Made by a program: the position numbers and the translations under genes
Shown here: positions 1 to 7,062 of the stretch, piece by piece
Position numbering within the stretch: the first letter of the stretch is position 1
Layout: each line of letters starts with the position of its first letter
NCBI RefSeq assembly: GCF_039535785.1
Contig: NZ_BAAAXV010000009.1
Location: forward strand, 496,001-560,000
Source of the DNA: Nonomuraea helvata
GTDB lineage: Bacteria; Actinomycetota; Actinomycetes; Streptosporangiales; Streptosporangiaceae
Direction: 5' to 3'
DNA length: 64,000 bases
Notes under the pieces: generated by a model
Told to the model about the DNA's origin: nothing
The model's database searches: none
Seen by the model: the letters and a program-made list of their open reading frames with translations, nothing else

Positions 1-610
1 GCGAAGTAATCACACTGTTGACCTGACTCGTCGTCACCGGCGTCTGCGCCGACCAGATCAACCCCGAACCCTGACCCGCCGCCGACGGATCATGCTCCAC
101 CTCAACACCCAAACCAAAATACGGCTCATTGTTCGGATACGACACCGCCGCACTGAACAACGGCGACGTCCCCGACAACGCCCACACCCCCGACGCCAAC
201 TGCCCCGGCGTCGCATTCAACGACGACACCGTCGGCTTGTTGATATCGATCCGCGCCGCCTGCCACTCCGACCACGGGCCCGTTATCGGCGAAGTCGTGC
301 CGTTATCACCCGCCAAGCCACGTACTCGCCACCGAATCAGCCAGCCGTCCTGCAACTTCCCTGACGGCACCGCCGGCGAAGTAATCACACTGTTGACCTG
401 GCTCGTCGTCACCGGCGTCTGCGCCGACCAGATCAACCCGGAACCCTGACCCGCCGCCGACGGATCATGCTCCACCTCAACACCCAAACCAAAATACGGC
501 TCATTGTTCGGATACGACACCGCCGCACTGAACAACGGCGACGTCCCCGACAACGCCCACACCCCCGACGCCAACTGCCCCGGCGTCGCATTCAACGACG
601 ACACCGTCGG
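1..610 (-). repeat. 375-bp in-frame tandem repeat inside the secreted repeat gene
   Basis: Bases 1-235 match bases 376-610 at 233 of 235 positions, an exact offset of 375 bp (125 codons). The two differences (positions 26/401 and 65/440) are both synonymous in the minus-strand frame. The 236-375 part is present once here; the array evidently continues to the left of the window. Confidence 0.95.
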
Positions 611-1159
611 TTCATCGACGGTTAGCCGCAAATGCCGTTCACCAGCCGCTCGGACTGCCATGACAGGCCGTGGCAGCCCCGCGGCGCTGGCCGGCGATGT
701 GGATGGCGCCTTGGAAGTTGCTGTGTTTGCTGCGGAACTCTGCGCCCATGCTGGTTCCGGAGAGACCCCAGCACCGTGCTTCTCCCGGGCAGAAGGTTTC
801 GGCTCCCAGGTCAACGGTGGGGGCGTCTTCAACCCACCCTTAGCGGGTTCCTCAGTCACAACGTGAGGACTTTCCAGCGGCAATGCGCCCTTGGGTCGCT
901 TCGGATCCCGTTTGGCCGATCTATCGACGGCTTTGGTTGCCTGGGACGAAACCAGCGTCGGCAAGGTCTTCGCGGACCCGAAAGCCTGTTTCGGCGTCTC
1001 CGGAGCGCCATGGAAACCGACGGCCGCAACCGATTCAGCCGCATCGGCAACCGCTGGTAAAGGCTGCAAACTCAGCAGCCCGGACACCAGACTCACCAGG
1101 ATCGCCGCCACCACGGCAGACGTCCACCCAGAACGAGCCCACGACAAATACCGGCGCAT
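2..1159 (-). CDS. Secreted repeat protein, N-terminal part (3' end outside window)
   Basis: An open minus-strand frame runs from an ATG at 1159 through the left edge without a stop, so only the first 386 codons are visible. The ATG has a GGAG about 11 nt upstream. Residues 1-40 form an export signal: a basic start (MRRYLSWARSGW), a hydrophobic core and an Ala-rich cleavage region (PAVADAAES). Residues 40-180 are a low-complexity Pro/Ala/Lys linker. From about residue 183 comes a 125-residue module starting PTVSSLNATPGQL and ending WSEWQAARIDINK, followed at once by a second copy. The module has Fn3/Ig-like character (IWSAQ, LIRWRVRG). Such modules often precede DNRLRE or RHS/YD-repeat regions in large actinobacterial surface or toxin-delivery proteins; that identity is an inference because the C-terminus is missing. 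Confidence 0.75.
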   Translation of the reverse strand, partial: MRRYLSWARSGWTSAVVAAILVSLVSGLLSLQPLPAVADAAESVAAVGFHGAPETPKQAFGSAKTLPTLVSSQATKAVDRSAKRDPKRPKGALPLESPHVVTEEPAKGGLKTPPPLTWEPKPSAREKHGAGVSPEPAWAQSSAANTATSKAPSTSPASAAGLPRPVMAVRAAGERHLRLTVDEPTVSSLNATPGQLASGVWALSGTSPLFSAAVSYPNNEPYFGLGVEVEHDPSAAGQGSGLIWSAQTPVTTSQVNSVITSPAVPSGKLQDGWLIRWRVRGLAGDNGTTSPITGPWSEWQAARIDINKPTVSSLNATPGQLASGVWALSGTSPLFSAAVSYPNNEPYFGLGVEVEHDPSAAGQGSGLIWSAQTPVTTSQVNSVITS

Positions 1160-1693
1160 ACGCCGTCACACTCCGACCCACAACGAGGGGCACCCACGAG
1201 GGGTGCCAGACGTCGCTCCACCCCACCCGGCAGGAACGCGCGCCCTGACTCGTGCGGCTCGGAGCAGTTACCAAACGGGCAAAGCGTAACTTTGCAAAGA
1301 TCTTGCTACAAGAGCGATTTTCGACATCAGATCGGCACGGAGTGCGACGTACCGGATGAACGGGCGCGTGGTCCGATGGCTGTTGATCACGGCCGCTATG
1401 CCGGACCGCCGAACTTGATCATGATTCTTGGCCTGATCAGGAAGCGCTCGGTGAGTATCACGCTCGGAGCTGGAACGCTGGGCCGTCCTTGTCAGTGCCC
1501 TCGTTGCTGGGTGAGGGCAGCTCCGCGGCGTCCACCTCTCGCCATGCCGACCGCCTACGCCGCTCAGCGTCGTCTATGCGCAGAATCCGCAGAATCGTTC
1601 CCCTGAGGGAAAGTGCACAGGTCGGCCTCCGGGCAGGGCCACGCTCCTACGTAAGCCGGCCCAATCCGCAGAATTCCACAGAAACGTCCAGCG
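1160..1693. other. Gene-poor stretch between the repeat gene and the GntR gene
   Basis: I see no convincing gene in these 534 bases. Open frames exist on the plus strand but have no recognisable protein character. The part next to 1159 must hold the promoter of the repeat gene. A short direct repeat TCCGCAGAAT occurs near 1586 and near 1667; its meaning is unclear. Confidence 0.5.
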
Positions 1694-2149
1694 CTATTCG
1701 TCGCCTCCAGGGCACCGAACGACCAGCTCGATGCGGTCGCCACGGAGCACTCGACGGTGCTTGCGCGGCCCAGGGATGATCTCGAAGACCGGTACCCCTT
1801 CGGGGATGCCGCCGAACTCCCGCAGCTCTCCTGAGGTCGCCAGTTCCCGCCGCTCGTCCGGCGTCGGCATGCGAGTGATCACCCGGGCTCCGTCCGGCAC
1901 GTCGTACGGCTCCCGCGTCGGCTCAACGGCCACCATGGAGCCTCGCTTGCGAACCGTCGTGATCCGCCCCTCTGCCCGCAGATAGGCCAGCGCCTCGCGA
2001 ACTGTGTCGCGGCCAACCTCGTACTTCTGCGCCAGTTGAGCCTCGGAGGGCAGCCACGCTCCGGGCTGGTAGCGGCCAGCCGTGATGTCGTCGCGGATCG
2101 CAGCGGCGACCTGTCGGTAGACCGGCACCCCAGAGCTGTAGTCGATCAC
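1694..2149 (-). CDS. GntR-family transcriptional regulator (short form)
   Basis: The product (about 151 aa) starts with a winged-helix DNA-binding domain of the GntR family: PVYRQVAAAIRDDI, then PSEAQLAQKYEVGRDTVREA (recognition helix) and the wing ITTVRKRGSMV. The C-terminal part after residue 75 is too short for a UTRA or FCD ligand domain. I prefer the GTG at 2149 (VIDYSSGVPVYRQ matches the usual family start); an in-frame TTG at 2158 is the alternative. It is divergent from two small genes at 2288. Short GntR proteins of this kind control integrative elements of the pSAM2 class, which fits the recombinase fragments nearby. The intergenic region contains ACAC-AA-GTGT at 2153-2162 and two copies of GCCATGAGG (near 2178 and 2192) as possible operator elements. 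Confidence 0.85.
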   Translation of the reverse strand: MIDYSSGVPVYRQVAAAIRDDITAGRYQPGAWLPSEAQLAQKYEVGRDTVREALAYLRAEGRITTVRKRGSMVAVEPTREPYDVPDGARVITRMPTPDERRELATSGELREFGGIPEGVPVFEIIPGPRKHRRVLRGDRIELVVRCPGGDE

Positions 2150-2287
2150 AGCACACAAGTGTCACAGGGCTATATTGCCATGAGGCTTGTGGCCATGAGG
2201 CCCTAGCATCTACGTGGGCAAACGTTCAACAGAGAAGATTTTCGGCGCACCAAGTATCCGAAACGGTGACAGAGGACGCAATCTCAC

Positions 2288-2560
2288 ATGACTACTGCAC
2301 GCAAAGCCCTGTCCGCTCCTGACCTGCGTGGGGCCTTCAAGCGGTTCTACGTCTGGCGCGACTCCGCCGGCAGATGGCACGCGAGGCCACTCCCCAAGCT
2401 GACACGCGGAGAGATCGCCTATGACATCCAGACGGAGCTGGTCGCCGACTCACCTCTCCACCTGGCCTACAAGTGCACATGGCAACGCAGCCGCCGCAAG
2501 GTCTACCGCTACCTGGAGAAGTACGCCGAGAGGAGCGCGACCCTTGAGTCAGCCTCCTGA
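2288..2560 (+). CDS. Small basic protein of unknown function (90 aa)
   Basis: I do not recognise this family. The product begins MTTARKALSAPDLRGAFKR and is rich in Arg, Lys and Tyr with no membrane segment or signal peptide. The ATG at 2288 has only a weak upstream AGAGGA. It overlaps the next gene by 17 nt, so the two are probably co-transcribed and translationally coupled. Its place between a divergent GntR gene and recombinase remnants suggests it is cargo or a regulatory/transfer gene of an integrative element; that is inference from context only. Confidence 0.55.
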   Translation: MTTARKALSAPDLRGAFKRFYVWRDSAGRWHARPLPKLTRGEIAYDIQTELVADSPLHLAYKCTWQRSRRKVYRYLEKYAERSATLESAS

Positions 2561-2870
2561 GATCGAGATCCCCGGACTGCGGTGGGAGCCCTACCAGCGC
2601 CCACCTAGGGATCGCATCCGAATCACGGAAACCTCCTGCTGCGGCGCGTACGAATGGGCCTGCCAGGGCGGGCAGTTCCTGATCCTCCGCTCCCAGGAAC
2701 CTGGCCGCTACGAGGAGGCAGCCAGGGGCTTGTACCGCCAGGCGCGCCAGATCTGGCAGGCGCTGCTCGTCCTTCATGAAGAGGAGCACAGGCGAGAGAT
2801 GCAGGCCAGTGCCGCTGCTGAGGCCAAGCGTCGTAAGCGAAAGCTCCGTCGCGGACAGGCGGTCGCATGA
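2544..2870 (+). CDS. Small protein of unknown function (108 aa), TTG start
   Basis: I choose the TTG at 2544 because it has AGGAG at 2531-2535, 8 nt upstream, and the product then begins (M)SQPPEIEIPGLRWEP. Upstream extension of the frame reads as out-of-frame sequence of the preceding gene. Mid-protein there is a Cys-Cys-Gly and a further Cys (SCCGAYEWACQGG), and the C-terminal 45 residues form a charged helix ending in a Lys/Arg-rich tail (KRRKRKLRRGQAVA), suggesting nucleic-acid or partner binding. No known domain was recognised. It forms an overlapping pair with the gene at 2288. Confidence 0.6.
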   Translation: MSQPPEIEIPGLRWEPYQRPPRDRIRITETSCCGAYEWACQGGQFLILRSQEPGRYEEAARGLYRQARQIWQALLVLHEEEHRREMQASAAAEAKRRKRKLRRGQAVA

Positions 2871-2911
2871 TCGTTCGGAAACGTGCCGTACTGCCCGGAT
2901 GGCGCTGATCC

Positions 2912-2989
2912 GAATCTGCGACCCTCAGCGAGTATCTCGGGCACCACGATCCGGGGTGCACCCTGCGGGCCTACGCCCACCAGATCCGG
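2912..2989 (+). pseudogene. C-terminal fragment of a tyrosine recombinase (integrase), copy 1
   Basis: Reading from 2912 gives ESATLSEYLGHHDPGCTLRA followed by YAHQ, the hallmark of the phage-integrase C-terminal catalytic region: LxxxLGH carries the second conserved His and the later Tyr is the nucleophile. A stop lies directly upstream in this frame and nothing else of the enzyme is present, so this is a remnant. It ends where the higA stop codon begins (2990), so the fragment abuts the toxin-antitoxin pair. Confidence 0.8.
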
Positions 2990-3310
2990 TCAGGCGACGC
3001 GCTGCCAGGTGTCCCCGAAGTCGGCGATGACCTTCATTTCTCCGCCCAGGGCATGGATGTACAGACTGAGGGTGGCCAGTTCGGCGATGGACCCGTTCTC
3101 GATCGCCGAGACGCGCTGCTGGGACACCCCCATCGCCTGGGCCACCTCGGCTTGGGTCAGCCCGACCTTCTTGCGCATGTCGGCCAGGAACCCCCCGCGT
3201 ACCTGGGCCACCCGGCGCTCCCGCGCCTCCTGCAACGCCTGGCGGTCGTCGGGGTGGACGAACTCGGCGATGAACTCCTCACGCGTGTAGGAGTGAAACT
3301 CGGTGCTCAT
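2990..3310 (-). CDS. higA: HigA-like antitoxin, XRE-type helix-turn-helix
   Basis: The 106-aa product has a helix-turn-helix of the Xre/Cro type at about residues 45-75 (KKVGLTQAEVAQAMGVSQQR then VSAIENG), with an acidic N-terminal extension and a conserved tail (LGGEMKVIADFGD). This is the usual form of antitoxins encoded downstream of HigB toxins. Its ATG overlaps the toxin stop (ATGA, 3307-3310), the normal toxin-first order and coupling for HigBA. It should bind the toxin and repress the operon through the palindrome at 3681-3696. The antitoxin is intact while the toxin frame is broken. Confidence 0.88.
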   Translation of the reverse strand: MSTEFHSYTREEFIAEFVHPDDRQALQEARERRVAQVRGGFLADMRKKVGLTQAEVAQAMGVSQQRVSAIENGSIAELATLSLYIHALGGEMKVIADFGDTWQRVA

Positions 3311-3667
3311 GGCAACTCCTTCAGATACGCCTCATACCACTGCTCAGCCAGCGGGATGGCTTGCCGGTACCACTGGCTCCATTGTCCGGACTTGTCGCCC
3401 GCAATCAGCAGGACCGCATTGCGGAGGGGATCGAAGATGAACAGGATCCGTACTTCGCTGGTTCCGCTGAACCCGGGTCGCAACTCTTTGAGATTGTGCA
3501 GGTCGGAGCCGCTGATCCGAATCCACCAAGGGGCACCCTAGGGCCGGGCCCTCATCCAAGAGCCGGTCGATGGCCTCGGCCACCAGCCTCCGCGTCACCG
3601 AGTCTCCAGTGCGCAACTCGTGAAGCCAGTCGCGTACCTGGGTGGTCAACACCAGTCGATATGCCAT
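3307..3667 (-). pseudogene. higB: HigB/RelE-type toxin, frameshifted by one extra base
   Basis: From the ATG at 3667 the frame reads MAYRLVLTTQVRDWLHELRT up to LGCPLVD, then loses similarity. In the +1 frame the protein resumes as RISGSDLHNLKELRPGF and continues FIFDPLRNAVLLIAGDKSG to a stop at 3307. This is the HigB/Gp49 family in two frames. Removing one base of the A-A pair at 3520-3521 (plus strand) restores a continuous protein of 119 aa. The family would be a ribosome-dependent mRNA interferase. The broken frame either means the module is dead or is a sequencing error; the sequence alone cannot say. Confidence 0.85.
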
Positions 3668-3680
3668 CCGCCCTCCAGAC

Positions 3681-3696
3681 ACAATAATACTATTGT
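3681..3696 (-). promoter_or_regulatory. Palindromic operator of the higBA module
   Basis: ACAATA-ATAC-TATTGT is a perfect inverted repeat with 6-bp arms and a 4-bp spacer. It is strikingly AT-rich in this GC-rich DNA and lies 14 bp upstream of the toxin start, where autoregulated toxin-antitoxin operons carry their operator/-10 region. Binding by HigA is inferred. Confidence 0.75.
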
Positions 3697-3777
3697 ACTC
3701 CCGGGAGAGGCGAAGGAACACGCTCGTCGCCCGCCGAGCTGCACGACGCACCTCCGGTATCGGAGGCACCTGCCCCG

Positions 3778-3952
3778 CTCTACGCCTCGGTGCCCCTGGA
3801 CGCCGGGGAGAACATCAAGTCCCTCAGCGAGCATCTCGGGCACCACTCCCCGGGGGTTCGCCCCACGGACCTACACCGACCTCATGCCGAGCAGCCAGGA
3901 GCGGACGTGGAACGCCGTCGCCGCCGTGTTCGCGCCCGATCCGAAGCCATAA
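3778..3952 (+). pseudogene. C-terminal fragment of a tyrosine recombinase, copy 2, frameshifted
   Basis: From 3778 the sequence reads LYASVPLDAGENIKSLSEHL then GHHSPG, the end of a phage-type integrase. The frame breaks at a run of five G (3852-3856); dropping one G restores GFAPRTYTDLMPSSQERTW and a natural end at 3950-3952. The Tyr of TYTDLMP is the expected nucleophile. Upstream parts of the enzyme are missing. It shares a 24-bp stretch with one mismatch with copy 1 (CTCAGCGAG..GGGCACCAC). A CCTCCG-GTAT-CGGAGG inverted repeat lies just before it at 3751-3766. Confidence 0.8.
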
Positions 3953-3967
3953 CGGCCCAGGCATGCG

Positions 3968-4011
3968 AAACGGCCCCTACCTAGCGGCGTAACCGCAGGT
4001 AGAGGCCGTTT
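3968..4011. terminator. Long hairpin terminator after icd
   Basis: A 15-bp inverted repeat (3968-3982 and 3997-4011) with one mismatch and a 14-nt loop starts AAACGGCC and ends GGCCGTTT. It sits directly after the icd stop codon and can serve both strands. Confidence 0.8.
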
Positions 4012-4018
4012 TCGGCGT

Positions 4019-5236
4019 TCAGGCAGACATCTTCTTCTTGAGGTTCTCGTCCAGCGCCGCCAGGAAGTCCTGGGTGGTGAGCCACTTGGCGTCGCCGCCG
4101 ACCAGGAGCGCCAGGTCCTTGGTCATCTGGCCGCCCTCGACGGTCTCGACGCAGACCTCCTCCAGCTTGTTCGCGAACTCGGTCACGGCGGGGGTGTTGT
4201 CGAGCTTGCCGCGGTGGGCAAGGCCGCGCGTCCACGCGAAGATCGAGGCGATCGGGTTGGTGGAGGTGGGGTTGCCCTTCTGGTGCTCGCGGTAGTGGCG
4301 GGTCACGGTGCCGTGCGCGGCCTCGGCCTCGACGGTCCGGCCGTCGGGGGTCATCAGGACCGAGGTCATCAGGCCGAGCGAGCCGAAGCCCTGGGCCACC
4401 GTGTCGGACTGCACGTCGCCGTCGTAGTTCTTCGCGGCCCAGACGTAGCCGCCCTCCCACTTCAGCGCCGCGGCGACCATGTCGTCGATGAGGCGGTGCT
4501 CGTACGTGAGACCGGCCTTCTCGAAGTCGGCCTTGAACTCGGTCTCGAAGACCTCGGCGAAGATGTCCTTGAAGCGGCCGTCGTAGGCCTTGAGGATCGT
4601 GTTCTTCGTGGAGAGGTAGACCGGGTAGTTGCGGGCCAGGCCGTAGCGCATCGAGGCGCGGGCGAAGTCGCGGATCGACTCGTCCAGGTTGTACATCGCC
4701 ATCGCGATGCCGCTGCCGGGGAAGTCGTACACGTCGAGCTCGATCGGCTCGGAGCCGTCCTTCGGCGTGAACGTCAGGGTCAGCGTGCCCTCGCCCGGGA
4801 TCTTCAGGTCGGTGGCGCGGTACTGGTCGCCGAACGCGTGACGGCCGACGACGATCGGCTTGGTCCAGCCGGGCACGAGGCGCGGCACGTTGGACATGAT
4901 GATCGGCTCACGGAAGATCACGCCGCCGAGGATGTTGCGGATGGTCCCGTTGGGGGACTTCCACATCTTCTTGAGACCGAACTCCTCGACCCGCGCCTCG
5001 TCCGGGGTGATGGTGGCGCATTTCACACCGACGCCGTACTTCTTGATGGCGTTGGCGGCGTCGATGGTGACCTGGTCGTCCGTCGCGTCCCGGTGCTCGA
5101 TGCCGAGGTCGTAGTACTTCAGGTCGACGTCGAGGTAGGGAAGGATCAGCTGGTCCTTGATGAATTGCCAGATGATCCGGGTCATCTCGTCGCCGTCAAG
5201 CTCGACGACCGGACCCTCCACCTTGATCTTGGGCAT
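4019..5236 (-). CDS. icd: NADP-dependent isocitrate dehydrogenase
   Basis: This 405-aa cytosolic enzyme oxidatively decarboxylates isocitrate to 2-oxoglutarate in the TCA cycle, producing NADPH. The sequence is that of the homodimeric eukaryote-like class (about 400-415 aa): VVELDGDEMTRIIW at the N-terminus, the substrate loop KSPNGTIRNILGG at about 93-105, and GRHAFGDQYRATDL at about 131-144. The metal-binding aspartates and the NADP region (EAAHGTVTRHY) are present. The ATG at 5236 is followed by MPKIKVEGP, the family's normal start. It stands alone on the minus strand, close to DUF3017 and citrate synthase genes, and ends in the strong hairpin at 3968-4011. Confidence 0.97.
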   Translation of the reverse strand: MPKIKVEGPVVELDGDEMTRIIWQFIKDQLILPYLDVDLKYYDLGIEHRDATDDQVTIDAANAIKKYGVGVKCATITPDEARVEEFGLKKMWKSPNGTIRNILGGVIFREPIIMSNVPRLVPGWTKPIVVGRHAFGDQYRATDLKIPGEGTLTLTFTPKDGSEPIELDVYDFPGSGIAMAMYNLDESIRDFARASMRYGLARNYPVYLSTKNTILKAYDGRFKDIFAEVFETEFKADFEKAGLTYEHRLIDDMVAAALKWEGGYVWAAKNYDGDVQSDTVAQGFGSLGLMTSVLMTPDGRTVEAEAAHGTVTRHYREHQKGNPTSTNPIASIFAWTRGLAHRGKLDNTPAVTEFANKLEEVCVETVEGGQMTKDLALLVGGDAKWLTTQDFLAALDENLKKKMSA

Positions 5237-5289
5237 GCGAATGGTTCCCCTTCAATGAATCGATGCGTTGAGGCTATCGGACCGTCCGG

Positions 5290-5592
5290 TCAACGGGCGA
5301 AAAGGGACAGGATCAGCGCCTTGAGCTCGTTGTTGTAAAGCAAGAGTGACGTCAGGACCAACACGAACCCGAACCCGGCAAGGGTGATGACGTCGATCCT
5401 CTTGCTGCGCACCGACAGCGGCCCGCCGTAGCCGGCGAAGCGGAGGGCGGCGGCCAACATGATCACGCCGCCCAGCACGAACCCGCCCCAGTTCAGGTCC
5501 ACGAGAAGGATCACGAGCACGCCGATGACCGCACCCGCCAGTATCAACGGGTACGGTCCCCAGCTGTCGCGCTCAGTCCGATGATCGCTCAA
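5290..5592 (-). CDS. DUF3017 small membrane protein
   Basis: The 100-aa product has three hydrophobic segments (about residues 15-30, 34-52 and 70-88) with a basic stretch SVRSKRID between the second and third. This is the pattern of the DUF3017 family, a small actinobacterial membrane protein of unknown role that is often encoded beside folD or TCA-cycle dehydrogenase genes. Here it sits just upstream of icd on the same strand, 53 bp away, so co-transcription is plausible. Function is unknown. Confidence 0.75.
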   Translation of the reverse strand: MSDHRTERDSWGPYPLILAGAVIGVLVILLVDLNWGGFVLGGVIMLAAALRFAGYGGPLSVRSKRIDVITLAGFGFVLVLTSLLLYNNELKALILSLFAR

Positions 5593-5682
5593 CTCTCGAC
5601 GCTTTCGCTCAACGCGCGTGCCGATGGTCGCATTCGCTGCGGGCCTCCGTTGGCATCGTGCCTCGCTCTCTCCGGCCCAGGC

Positions 5683-6804
5683 TCATCGCTCGTCGATCGG
5701 CTTCCACTTCTGGTCGGTCTCTCCGATGTACTCACTGTCGGGCCGGATCAGCCTGTTGTCCGCATGCTGCTCGATGACGTGGGCCGTCCAGCCGGACATC
5801 CGGCTGACCGAGAAGACCGGCGTGAACAGGTCCGTCGGGATGCCGAGATAGTGGTAGACCGAAGCCGCGTAGAAGTCGACGTTCGGATAGAGGCCCTTGG
5901 TCTCGAAGACGACCTCCTCCATTTCCTTGGACATCCGATAGTAGGTGTCGTCGCCGCTCGCCTCAGCCAGTTCGGCGGACATCCTGCGCAGGTGGGTAGC
6001 GCGCGGGTCCTCGGTCTTGTACACGCGGTGACCGAAGCCCATGATCTTCTCGTGGGCCGCGAGCTTGTCGCGTACGGTCTGGGCCACCTGGCCGGACGGG
6101 ATCGACTCCAGCGTCTTCATGACCTGCTCGTTGGCGCCGCCATGCAGGGGGCCCTTGAGGGTGCCGATGGCCGCGACGATCGCGGAGTGCATGTCGGAGA
6201 GGGTCGCGGCGCAGACTCGGGCGGCGAACGTGGAGGCGTTCATGGTGTGGTCGGCGTGGAGCACCAGGCACTCGTCGAAGATCTCGACCTCACGGGGGTC
6301 GGGAACGCGGCCGGTGATCTCGTGCAGGAAGTTCGCGGCGATGCTCAGGGACGGGTCCGGCTCGGGGACGCTGCCGCCGGTGCGGGCGGCGTGGTAACGG
6401 GCCACCAGGAGGGGTTGCTGCGCGGTCAGCCGGGCCGCCTTGCGCAGGTTGGCGTCGGGGGCGATGGAGTCCTTGTCGGGGTCGTCCGCGCCGGAGAGCG
6501 ACACCAGCGAGCGCAGCGCCTCCATCGGTTTCTGTTTCTCGGCGATCTCGGCGATGTTCGCGGAGACGAGGGCGCCCAGCTCCCGGCCCTGCGCCAGCTC
6601 CTCGCCGTAGGCGCCGAGCTCGGACCGGTTGGGCAGCTTGCCACGCTGGAGCAGGTGTGCGGTCTCCTCGAACGTCGCACGTCCGGCCAGGTCGTGGATG
6701 TCGTATCCACGGTAGAAGAGCCGGCCGGCCTTTCCGTCAATGTCGCTCAGCGCGGTGGACGCCGCTACGACATCGGCCAGACCTTTCGTGGGCTTGTCCG
6801 CCAT
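5683..6804 (-). CDS. Citrate synthase (type II-like short form) or 2-methylcitrate synthase
   Basis: The 373-aa product condenses oxaloacetate with acetyl-CoA (or propionyl-CoA). Visible active-site elements are HADHTMNAS with His186, the GGANE loop with His221, GFGHRVY with His259 and the catalytic Asp310 in PNVDFYAA. Length matches the 370-390 aa citrate/methylcitrate synthases of Gram-positive bacteria. No prp genes lie nearby and icd is adjacent, so a TCA role is the simplest reading, but the sequence does not exclude methylcitrate synthase activity. The ATG at 6804 starts MADKPTKGLADVV, the normal beginning. A divergent FHA gene starts 237 bp upstream. Confidence 0.93.
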   Translation of the reverse strand: MADKPTKGLADVVAASTALSDIDGKAGRLFYRGYDIHDLAGRATFEETAHLLQRGKLPNRSELGAYGEELAQGRELGALVSANIAEIAEKQKPMEALRSLVSLSGADDPDKDSIAPDANLRKAARLTAQQPLLVARYHAARTGGSVPEPDPSLSIAANFLHEITGRVPDPREVEIFDECLVLHADHTMNASTFAARVCAATLSDMHSAIVAAIGTLKGPLHGGANEQVMKTLESIPSGQVAQTVRDKLAAHEKIMGFGHRVYKTEDPRATHLRRMSAELAEASGDDTYYRMSKEMEEVVFETKGLYPNVDFYAASVYHYLGIPTDLFTPVFSVSRMSGWTAHVIEQHADNRLIRPDSEYIGETDQKWKPIDER

Positions 6805-6971
6805 GAGTGTTTCCTCCGCTTATCTTCGTCCGAAGTCTACCCGTGAGCAGGCAAAACCGTCCGCAAAGGTCCAGACCAATTTCACGCCGGATTCTCCTTT
6901 CAGCAAAGGCGATTCCGCATCCCCTCGTTTGGGTAAGCCGGAGCTGTAGTAATAGTTACGGCGGGCTACCT

Positions 6972-7062
6972 GGGGAGGAACTGCCGTGCCCAGGAGGAGG
7001 CGTGCCGTTCATACGCTGCCTCACAAGGGGAGGAACCGCCAGTGGAGGGGCCGTTCATACGC
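6972..7062 (+). repeat. Imperfect duplication of a ribosome-binding/start region
   Basis: GGGGAGGAACTGCCGTG at 6972-6988 resembles GGGGAGGAACCGCCAGTG at 7027-7044, and GCCGTTCATACGC occurs exactly at 7004-7016 and 7050-7062. The second copy supplies the Shine-Dalgarno, GTG start and first codons of the FHA gene; the first copy is an out-of-frame echo of the same region. Confidence 0.75.

Noticed and set aside
129..866. Plus-strand open frames (repeated protein starting MFGYDTAALNNGD)
   Set aside because: They are the antisense of the 375-bp repeat. The minus-strand reading has a signal peptide, coherent domains and only silent differences between repeats.
1292..1779. Two plus-strand open frames between the repeat gene and GntR
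   Set aside because: No start signal, no recognisable domain and the second overlaps the GntR gene on the other strand.
4214..5338. A 374-codon plus-strand frame opposite icd
   Set aside because: It mirrors icd codons and has no motif or ribosome site.
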